Of a stretch of DNA of 64,000 nucleotides, positions 33,430 through 39,377 are shown in pieces. The DNA is from an uncultured Eubacteriales bacterium (GTDB lineage: Bacteria > Bacillota > Clostridia > Tissierellales > Peptoniphilaceae), in contig UQBO01000002.1 of NCBI GenBank assembly GCA_900539225.1, positions 62,001 through 126,000 of the forward strand. Reading direction: 5' to 3'. The notes beneath the pieces are model-generated. The model did not search any database. It was not told the origin of the DNA and saw only the letters and a list, made by a program, of their open reading frames with translations. The stretch's first letter is position 1; each line of letters begins with the position of its first letter. Both the position numbers and the translations under genes were made by a program.

Positions 33430-33657
33430 CAGTAATAAATATGTTACTGTTATATAATGGTTGAAAATACAGCGTTTCGGCGTTTTGCAGGAGCAAAAAA
33501 CTCTTGAGTTATACTATTTTGATACTAAAAGTAGGAAAAAGTAGGTCTGAAAGGGAGTTGTTGAACTTAGATAAATTGTTTAGAAAGTCTTCGATTGTTT
33601 TGGTGGGAGGCTTTTGTGTAAAATAGAGAATGGTAGATTAGAAGTTGTGGAGTATGA

Positions 33658-34092
33658 ATGAATATAAGAATTAGAAAAATGACAGTCAGTGATTTGGAAC
33701 CGCTTTACAAACTTTTGTCGAATTCGAAAGCAATGCAATATCTCGAAGCACCCTACACAAAAGAGCAGGCCGAGCAATTCCTATTTCGATTCGGTCTTTC
33801 TGAGACACCATTGATATATGCAGTTGAAAAAGATAACGACTTCATCGGATATGTGATTTATCATGATTATGATTCAGAGAGTGTCGAGATTGGATGGGTT
33901 TTAGAACCTTCCTTTTGGGGGTTAGGGATTGCATCATGCTTGACATCAGAGATGATGACAAAAGCTAGAAACTCAGGTAAACAAGTAGTGATTGAATGTG
34001 TACCTGAACAAAAAAGTAGTATTCGGATAGCTGAAAAATATGGATTTCAAAAGTGTGGTATTATCGATGGACTGATGATATATCGTTTGTAG
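33658..34092 (+). CDS. GNAT-family N-acetyltransferase (RimJ/RimL-like)
   Basis: 144 residues, apparently intact. The N-terminus Ile-Arg-Ile-Arg-Lys-Met-Thr-Val-Ser-Asp-Leu-Glu-Pro-Leu is typical of RimJ/RimL-type GNATs, followed by Glu-Ile-Gly-Trp-Val-Leu, Trp-Gly-Leu-Gly-Ile-Ala (acetyl-CoA loop, about residues 90-95) and Ala-Glu-Lys-Tyr-Gly-Phe-Gln-Lys-Cys-Gly. The target is unknown; small-molecule resistance or self-protection roles are common for such genes on islands. The ribosome site is weak (GTGGAGTATGA). Confidence 0.82.
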   Translation: MNIRIRKMTVSDLEPLYKLLSNSKAMQYLEAPYTKEQAEQFLFRFGLSETPLIYAVEKDNDFIGYVIYHDYDSESVEIGWVLEPSFWGLGIASCLTSEMMTKARNSGKQVVIECVPEQKSSIRIAEKYGFQKCGIIDGLMIYRL

Positions 34093-34170
34093 AGGTAAAT
34101 CCCTGTCTGTCGGGATAGGTAAATTAGAAGCTATGTGTGTAATGAAGTATTTAGAGGTATATGAAATAAT

Positions 34171-34698
34171 ATGATTAATGAAATTAAGGGTAACAATATT
34201 ATACTGCGTGAGCAAAAAATCGAAGATGTGAAATTCTTTACCTACTGGTACAATCAGCCATTAGTCATGTTCCAATGTGGCTTTACAAAACTTACTGATG
34301 AAGAAGCTGAGAAAGAGAGGATTATAATTGGTCGTAAACAAAAAGACTCAGTATGGTATACGATTACAGATTTAGAGGGGAATATAATAGGTGAAACGGG
34401 ATTGTTACGAATGTGGCCTACATGGAACTGTACTGATCTTTCGATTATCATCCCTGACCCTAAAATGCAACATAGAGGATATGGAACAGAAGCTATTAGA
34501 CTTATGCTGAACCTTGCTTTTGATCACTATTAAATGAACCGAGTGGCAATTGGTGTGGTAGGGATGAATACCAATGCATTGAATTTCTATAGAAAAATCG
34601 GATTTAAGCAAGAAGGTATTCAAGAGCAAGGATACTACTATAACAACGAGTACAGTGACTTTATTATGATGAGGATTCTTCGCCAAGAATGGCGATAA
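34171..34698 (+). pseudogene. GNAT acetyltransferase split by an in-frame stop
   Basis: The 176-codon frame encodes one continuous RimL-type GNAT: an N-terminal part ending Ala-Phe-Asp-His-Tyr, then TAA (34531-34533), then ATG-started continuation Asn-Arg-Val-Ala-Ile-Gly-Val-Val and Phe-Tyr-Arg-Lys-Ile-Gly-Phe-Lys-Gln-Glu-Gly. The two parts join without frame change exactly where the last two strands of the fold should follow. A single nonsense change (or a suppressed stop) explains it. Independent expression of the 54-residue tail from its ATG is possible but would not give an enzyme. Confidence 0.85.
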
Positions 34699-34745
34699 AA
34701 TACTAATCGCAATTTGTCTGGTTCATTCAAAAAAATTATATAGTG

Positions 34746-34795
34746 AAAGCACATGACTTTAAGATTATAGAATATTTCAGTGATGTGCTTTTTCT
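34746..34795 (+). terminator. Possible intrinsic terminator
   Basis: AAAGCACAT (34746-34754) pairs perfectly with ATGTGCTTT (34783-34791) over a 28-base loop, followed by more T residues. The long loop makes it weaker than the other terminators in the window. It would end the GNAT region. Confidence 0.45.
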
Positions 34796-34804
34796 GTGCC
34801 TATT

Positions 34805-35030
34805 TTATTTCCGGTGGAACTTTGACTGACATCGAGTTATGAAAGCGTTTGAGATTACTTTCTTCAAAAGGAACATAATTTTTTTTAGACTGTCGGGATA
34901 ATTTACCTTCCAATCTTCCAATGCTCCTTTTGTGATCTCGTTATCCTCGTATTTTTCCTTCATTTTTTGCCATTGTTCAAGCATACCTCTAATTCTCAGA
35001 ATGGCTTCACTACCAAAATAGATACCTTTT
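34805..35030 (-). pseudogene. Leftward gene fragment of unknown family
   Basis: On the minus strand a frame of about 75 codons ends in TAA at 34805 and has coding character (acidic and basic helical stretch containing Glu-Ala-Ile-Leu-Arg-Ile-Arg-Gly-Met-Leu-Glu-Gln-Trp). It has no plausible start; its upstream side collides with the truncated gene on the plus strand at about 35030. I do not recognise the family. It looks like the 3' end of a gene cut by a rearrangement. Confidence 0.3.
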
Positions 35031-35843
35031 GAAACGAATTTAAATTTAAGGAATGAAGCTGGAGAATATAATTTATTAGCAGAACTATTATCCGATAAAA
35101 ATAATATTCCATTTATTTTTGTAAAATTCCAAGGACATAATAAAGCCTCTATATCTGAAAGAAGCGACTATGGTTATGGATGCATATTAACGACTTATGG
35201 GAAAATAAAAAACAGATTGCAGGCTGAAAATATATGTATTTCTGATACGACAGTAAGACCCAGAAAAGACACCTACTTATTTGATTTTGACTGTGTAAAT
35301 GAGGCGATTTTAAATGCTTTGGTTCATAACGATTGGACAATCACTGAACCACAGATTTCAATGTTTAATGATAGGCTTGATATATTATCACATGGTGGAC
35401 TTCCTAATCGAATGACAAAAGATCAATTTTTTGATGGAATAAGCAAGCCGAGAAATGCAACGTTGATGAGGATATTTTTAAATATGGGACTAACTGAACA
35501 CACCGGACATGGAATTCCAACCATTGTAGAAAAATATGGAAAAGATGTAGAAAAATATGGAAAAGATGTTTTTGAAATTGGAAGCAACTATATTAGATGT
35601 ACTATTCCTTTTGAGCAAGAAGTAATTGACCAAATAGATAATAAAAATGTCGGTTTGAATAAGATAGAAAAGAAAGTGATTGAACTTTTGATAGAAAATC
35701 CAAGCCTTACATCAATTGAACTTTCAGAAAAAATAGGTGTAACAAAGAGGACTATTGAAAGGACATTTAAATCTTTACAAGAAAAGAAAATGATAGAAAG
35801 AGTTGGATCCAAGCGTGATGGAAATTGGATTGTTGTTAGGTAA
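35022..35843 (+). pseudogene. 5'-truncated RecG-related / AAA-4 (AlbA_2-HATPase_c_4) protein
   Basis: The open frame starts after a TAG at 35019 and has no natural start, only a TTG at 35217. What remains matches the middle and C-terminal parts of the family: Ala-Ile-Leu-Asn-Ala-Leu-Val-His-Asn-Asp-Trp, Ser-His-Gly-Gly-Leu-Pro, Lys-Pro-Arg-Asn, Thr-Gly-His-Gly-Ile-Pro, then a winged helix (Glu-Lys-Ile-Gly-Val-Thr-Lys-Arg-Thr-Ile-Glu) in the last 65 residues. The N-terminal AlbA_2 domain is missing. A direct repeat (Glu-Lys-Tyr-Gly-Lys-Asp-Val twice) lies mid-protein. Confidence 0.75.
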
Positions 35844-35943
35844 GAATCCTATATTTAATTCAAGGTATTTAATTCAATTCTATTTTATTTTAATATATTT
35901 AAATTAAAATATATTAGACCTGTAAGAAGTTTTAACAATATGA

Positions 35944-35949
35944 TATAAT
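35944..35949 (+). promoter_or_regulatory. -10 element before the 207-residue GNAT gene
   Basis: A perfect TATAAT preceded 17 bases upstream by a poor -35 (TGTAAG). It lies about 97 bases before the ATG in an AT-rich stretch without other features. Confidence 0.4.
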
Positions 35950-36045
35950 ATATTCAGATGCTATTAATAGAGCTATTCATTATGCGAACGCAATTCTATA
36001 TGTTACTTCTTACACTGATAATAACTAAATGAGGTTAATGTTAAA

Positions 36046-36669
36046 ATGGATAAAAAAGAATATTTAGAGAAACCAACGGCTGCCTCTGCTTTATCATTTT
36101 GGAAGGCATGTAACTTTAAAACTCCTGATAATATTAAAGTCCTAAATGAAAATGAATTTAACCCTAGCTTGTTGGAAACATACACTTATGAATTCTATTT
36201 TAAGTTAGTACATCATCTAAATGATGTGGGCAAACAGTTTATTTCTGATGACTTTATATTTGCTGAAGCTAGCACTGCTGACTTTGTAAATCATATAAAT
36301 TCATGCTATGAGGGAGAGGGATTAACAGTTAGTGAACTGGAATCTTATAAAAAGAGGCCAGTTTACGATGAAGAGCTATGGATCTGCTTAAATGATAAAA
36401 AAAACGATGCTATAGCTGCTACAGGTATTGCTGAATTTGATAATAACATTAAAGAAGGATATTTAGATTGGATTCAAGTATCTGAACAATACAGAGGACA
36501 AGGATTAGGAAAAACTATTGTTTACGAACTACTTCGAAGACTCAGTAAGAAGGCAAGCTTTGTCACAGTTTCAGGAAGAGTAGATAATAAAACTAAACCA
36601 GATAAATTGTATGAAAGTTGTGGCTTCGAAGATAAAATTTTATGGCATATTCTTAGAGGGAAAAATTAA
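36046..36669 (+). CDS. GNAT-family N-acetyltransferase
   Basis: 207 residues. The GNAT core is in the C-terminal half: Tyr-Leu-Asp-Trp-Ile-Gln-Val (beta4), then Gln-Tyr-Arg-Gly-Gln-Gly-Leu-Gly-Lys (acetyl-CoA loop, about 149-157) and Tyr-Glu-Ser-Cys-Gly-Phe-Glu-Asp. The first ~100 residues form an added N-terminal part of unknown role. A TGAGGT site precedes the ATG. It is the third acetyltransferase within 3 kb, all in the accessory region. The substrate is unknown. Confidence 0.82.
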   Translation: MDKKEYLEKPTAASALSFWKACNFKTPDNIKVLNENEFNPSLLETYTYEFYFKLVHHLNDVGKQFISDDFIFAEASTADFVNHINSCYEGEGLTVSELESYKKRPVYDEELWICLNDKKNDAIAATGIAEFDNNIKEGYLDWIQVSEQYRGQGLGKTIVYELLRRLSKKASFVTVSGRVDNKTKPDKLYESCGFEDKILWHILRGKN

Positions 36670-36725
36670 TAGTTCGCCAGATGTAATAGCATTTTATTAT
36701 TCGAAACAGTTGGGTTTACAAGTAG

Positions 36726-37064
36726 ATTAAGCCTCTGGGAGGCTATGCACTTTTAGTAATTGCATTTGCAGAAGCAATGTATGATTGCAATATAGAAAAA
36801 GAAAATCCTGACTTAAAAGAAAAAATGAGAGATTATGTAAGTCTTAATGAATTACTAGTTCTTGCAAATATGGAAAGCTATAATGCAATTCTTATTGAAA
36901 AGGGATTAGAGCAAAAAGAAAGAATGATTGAACTTAGAAATCTTGCAAAGGCCCAACTCATGTCTTTAGAAAAATTAAACCAAGCAGATATAAAAAACTA
37001 CACAAGTAAAATTATTATAGATTTTTCCTCAGGTACTGGGACTGGGACGGGACTACAAATCTGA
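36726..37064 (+). pseudogene. C-terminal remnant of a KilA-N-type phage/plasmid protein
   Basis: The frame is open from 36726 (after a TAG) and has an ATG only at 36777. The part Leu-Asn-Glu-Leu-Leu-Val-Leu-Ala-Asn-Met-Glu-Ser-Tyr-Asn-Ala with Gly-Leu-Glu-Gln-Lys-Glu-Arg resembles the C-terminal helices of KilA-N domain proteins; the DNA-binding domain is gone. It ends in a Ser-Gly-Thr-Gly-Thr-Gly-Thr-Gly tail that lies inside repeat copy B. Family assignment is from pattern only. Confidence 0.45.
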
Positions 37065-37166
37065 AAACGTCCTATAATTAGGTGGATTTAGTGGTACTAC
37101 AAAAAATAGAATCTAGTATTTTGAATGATTTGGGATATATCGGACGTTTGGAAAAGAAGAATGGGA
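37032..37166 (+). repeat. Diverged 135-bp direct repeat, copy B
   Basis: Second copy of the sequence at 33291-33425. It begins at the GGTACTGGGACTGGGA stretch and ends at AATGGGA (37160-37166). The next base differs from the guaA-end core (G for A). It separates the KilA-N remnant from the nested palindrome. Confidence 0.85.
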
Positions 37167-37170
37167 GTGA

Positions 37171-37310
37171 TTCACGGCTATAACGGCGAATTAGGCTCGA
37201 TTCAAAAATTTACTCTTCAACGTACATTTAGTACGAATCATCGTAAATTTTTTCCATCTTCGCCTACTTCATCCGTTCTATCTCGAGGCTCACGGTATTG
37301 AACGATACAG
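37171..37310. repeat. Nested palindromic element
   Basis: The centre 37205-37251 is a symmetric double palindrome: AAAATTTAC, 7 bases, CGTAC, ATTTA, GTACG, 7 bases, GTAAATTTT. Outer pairs continue it: GGCGAA (37185-37190) with TTCGCC (37259-37264), AACGG with CCGTT, and TTCA with TGAA near the ends. It has no reading frame. It may be a non-autonomous repeat (MITE- or REP-like) or a structured RNA. The following 40 bases to the next gene show nothing else. Confidence 0.6.
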
Positions 37311-37352
37311 GAGGAAACTATTTTCACGAATTTGGATAAATGAATTTCATTT

Positions 37353-37667
37353 TTGGATAGGAGATATATTACGGCTTATGCATCGTTATTAGTTGGGCTT
37401 ACGCTTATAATTCTTGGCATATTGCTATGGAAATTTAAATTGGTGGAGCTATTAGCTGGATATAAAGAAAATTCAAATATTGATAAAGATTATTTAGATA
37501 AGGTTAGTGGACTATCATTACTAGTCTTAGGTTTTTTACTATTAGCTGAATCTATATTTATATTTAAAGAGATTATCAAAGAAGGTGCAGCTATATTGCT
37601 TGTAGTGGTAAGCGTTATCTTAGGAACTATATTAACAACATTAATTTGCTCTCATTATTCGAAATAA
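37353..37667 (+). CDS. DUF3784-like small membrane protein
   Basis: 104 residues, three hydrophobic segments (about 8-26, 50-70, 78-98). The loop after the first helix, Lys-Phe-Lys-Leu-Val-Glu-Leu-Leu-Ala-Gly-Tyr, is the DUF3784 signature. The only start in frame is a TTG (37353) without a good ribosome site; an AGGAGA stands just after it, which hints that the true N-terminus was replaced when the upstream DNA was rearranged. Function is unknown. Confidence 0.6.
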   Translation: MDRRYITAYASLLVGLTLIILGILLWKFKLVELLAGYKENSNIDKDYLDKVSGLSLLVLGFLLLAESIFIFKEIIKEGAAILLVVVSVILGTILTTLICSHYSK

Positions 37668-37699
37668 AATATTATTTACAAACTTAAAATACTATATTA

Positions 37700-37744
37700 G
37701 GCTCACAGGCTGTGCTTCTTAGTTTACTTGCTTGTGGGCCTTTT
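37700..37744 (+). terminator. Intrinsic terminator after the DUF3784-like gene
   Basis: GGCTCACAGGC pairs with GCTTGTGGGCC (11 bp with two G/T pairs) over a 19-base loop, then TTTT and an AT-rich tail. The rest of the 320-base gap before the next gene holds only AT-rich sequence and a promoter. Confidence 0.7.
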
Positions 37745-37941
37745 AATTTATTTGTTCTCAAAATTTTTGTACGAGACTTGGTTTTAAATTATCGAACGCT
37801 GTCGAATATGATTATGTATTTATGAGATTGTGTTTGTAGTGATATTTATAAGGATAAAATAAATTAAAGCAAGTTATTTTAGTAAATAATATTTTGCGTA
37901 AGAATTAATTAATAAAGTACATAAGCAAATATGCATTTTGT

Positions 37942-37970
37942 GTGAATAAAAAATTAAAATATGATATAAT
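37942..37970 (+). promoter_or_regulatory. Promoter of the CtkA-like kinase operon
   Basis: GTGAAT (37942-37947), 17-base spacer, TATAAT (37965-37970), then AGAGGTGAT just before the first ATG. Confidence 0.5.
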
Positions 37971-37990
37971 ATATCAAAGAGGTGATAATT

Positions 37991-38203
37991 ATGGATATAG
38001 AAATAAAAACTTTACCTATGCATTTGCAAATCTCAATCAATGGCTTTATGAAAGCTAAAGAAGATAAAGATGATATATTAGAAGCAATGTATTGGGGAGA
38101 AATTTATGGTTCAATAAATTCTGCAGAGGTTGATAGAGAAATATCCAACGAACTTGCATGGATCTTGAGAGAAGAATATTTAGGAATGGTGAAAGAACAA
38201 TGA
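37991..38203 (+). CDS. Small acidic partner protein of the CtkA-like kinase
   Basis: 70 residues, no recognised domain. The ATG at 37991 is placed 5 bases after AGAGGTGAT; a GTG 9 bases earlier is too close to that site. The protein is acidic and probably helical (Ala-Met-Tyr-Trp-Gly-Glu-Ile-Tyr-Gly near residue 35). Its stop shares ATGA with the kinase start, a hallmark of tightly coupled toxin-antitoxin-like pairs. It could neutralise or target the kinase. It is too short to be a HipB-type HTH repressor with confidence. Confidence 0.65.
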   Translation: MDIEIKTLPMHLQISINGFMKAKEDKDDILEAMYWGEIYGSINSAEVDREISNELAWILREEYLGMVKEQ

Positions 38204-39087
38204 TTGACTTTAGTAATTGTGATATAGATTTATCAGTAAATTATAATGGAGCCAATGGTAAGAAGGCTTGTATAATATATAATAATGAAAGATATATGAT
38301 AAAAACGGCTGGTTTAGCCAAAGACAATCCAAATATAAAATATTCAAATAGTTGTATAAGCGAATACGTTAGCTGCAATATAATTGATGAGTTTGGATAT
38401 GAAGTTCAAAAAACTATCTTAGGTGAATTTAATGGCAAAATGGTGGTAGCTTGTAAAGATTTTAGAGAAAACGGTAAATACACATTTTATGATTTTGCTT
38501 CATTAAAAAATAATATCGTGTTTAGTTCAACGAATGGAACAGATGCAGAGTTATTGGAAATACTAACAACTATTGAAGAACAAAACTTAATAGAAGTAGA
38601 AAAACTTAAAACATTTTTCTGGGATCAGTTTATCATAGATGCTTTTCTAGGCAACTTTGATAGGCATAACGGCAACTGGGGCTATCTCTATAATAATGAA
38701 ACAGGACTGTGCAAATCGGCGCCTATATTTGATTGCGGTTCTTGTTTATATCCACAATTAGCGGAAAATCAAATGAAGACTGTATTAAATGATGAAAATC
38801 AGATAAATGAAAGAATATATGTTTTTCCTAATTCTGCATTAAAAATAGGCGGAGCTAAATTAAATTATTACAATTACTTAAAAAATTCAGACAATGAAGA
38901 TTGTCACAATGCTTTAAAAAAGTTCGTAGAAAGATATGACAAAGATAAAATATTAAAAGTAATCAACCATACGCCTCAAATAACAGATATTCATAAAGAG
39001 TTTATATATAAGATGTTAGATAGTAGATATAAGAAAATAATTATTTTTTCGTTAGAGAATAACACTAATCTAAATAAAAGTTTATGA
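38200..39087 (+). CDS. HipA/CtkA-like Ser/Thr kinase
   Basis: 295 residues of the HipA_C fold, closest in style to CtkA of Helicobacter. The catalytic loop Gly-Asn-Phe-Asp-Arg-His-Asn-Gly-Asn-Trp-Gly (about residues 152-162) and the metal motif Phe-Asp-Cys-Gly-Ser-Cys-Leu-Tyr-Pro (about 178-186) are complete; an ATP lysine is likely in Tyr-Met-Ile-Lys-Thr near residue 34. The ATG at 38200 gives the ATGA overlap with the 70-residue gene. Known relatives phosphorylate proteins; HipA types arrest growth. Presence in accessory DNA fits a toxin or phage-sensing role. Confidence 0.82.
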   Translation: MIDFSNCDIDLSVNYNGANGKKACIIYNNERYMIKTAGLAKDNPNIKYSNSCISEYVSCNIIDEFGYEVQKTILGEFNGKMVVACKDFRENGKYTFYDFASLKNNIVFSSTNGTDAELLEILTTIEEQNLIEVEKLKTFFWDQFIIDAFLGNFDRHNGNWGYLYNNETGLCKSAPIFDCGSCLYPQLAENQMKTVLNDENQINERIYVFPNSALKIGGAKLNYYNYLKNSDNEDCHNALKKFVERYDKDKILKVINHTPQITDIHKEFIYKMLDSRYKKIIIFSLENNTNLNKSL

Positions 39088-39163
39088 TATTTAAAATACT
39101 TCTACCTCAATAAAGTATTTACAAATATTTTACGAAAAATATGCACAATTTAGCGAAAAGATA

Positions 39164-39190
39164 TTGACATAAAGAGCTATATGTTATAAT
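39164..39190 (+). promoter_or_regulatory. Promoter of the large surface-protein leader
   Basis: A perfect TTGACA (39164-39169) and a perfect extended -10, TGTTATAAT (39182-39190). The spacer is 15 bases, short, but an extended -10 tolerates this. The start codon is 188 bases away, leaving a long untranslated leader. Confidence 0.7.
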
Positions 39191-39196
39191 ATTAAA

Positions 39197-39362
39197 GTAT
39201 AGAATATAGTTGATGAGAGGCCTTAAGATGCTTTTAGACAGAACTCAATTCAATAAGAATGCTATCCACTCAAATGTGGATTTATTTTAGTGCTATTGCG
39301 AAGCTTGCAAGTAGCACTTTTTTAATGCTTATGGTCTTGCTTGCCAAAGGCATAGTGATTTT
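39197..39362 (+). promoter_or_regulatory. Structured 5' leader with internal terminator (putative attenuator)
   Basis: The leader contains hairpin ATCCAC / GTGGAT (39264-39281) and then a full intrinsic terminator, followed by a third hairpin around 39327-39353 (TGCTTATGG / CCAAAGGCA). This order, sensor part - terminator - gene, is that of a riboswitch or attenuator. I could not match it to a known riboswitch class. Confidence 0.45.
39289..39323 (+). terminator. Intrinsic terminator inside the leader
   Basis: AGTGCTATTGC pairs with GCAA-G-TAGCACT (11 bp with one bulged G) and is followed by six T residues. It lies between the promoter and the surface-protein gene, so read-through must be regulated or partial. 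Confidence 0.75.
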
Positions 39363-39377
39363 ATGGAAGGGGATATA

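Larger units (their letters stand above)
33228..33657. other. Gene-free stretch with repeat copy A and decayed coding traces
   Basis: About 430 bases without an intact gene. The reading frame of the GHKL gene continues past its TGA for 33 codons and ends in a Gly-Thr-Gly-Thr-Gly-rich tail. Repeat copy A fills 33291-33425, and a perfect CAGTAA / TTACTG inverted repeat lies at about 33430-33449. Short open pieces around 33470-33540 look like remains of a lost gene. I recognise no family in them. Confidence 0.5.

Noticed and set aside
33430..33449. Terminator after the GHKL gene
   Set aside because: The CAGTAA/TTACTG stem has only 6 bp and no T-run.
35217..35843. Intact 208-residue transcription factor
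   Set aside because: Coding similarity to the AAA-4/RecG-related family extends upstream of the TTG to a stop at 35019, so it is a truncated gene.
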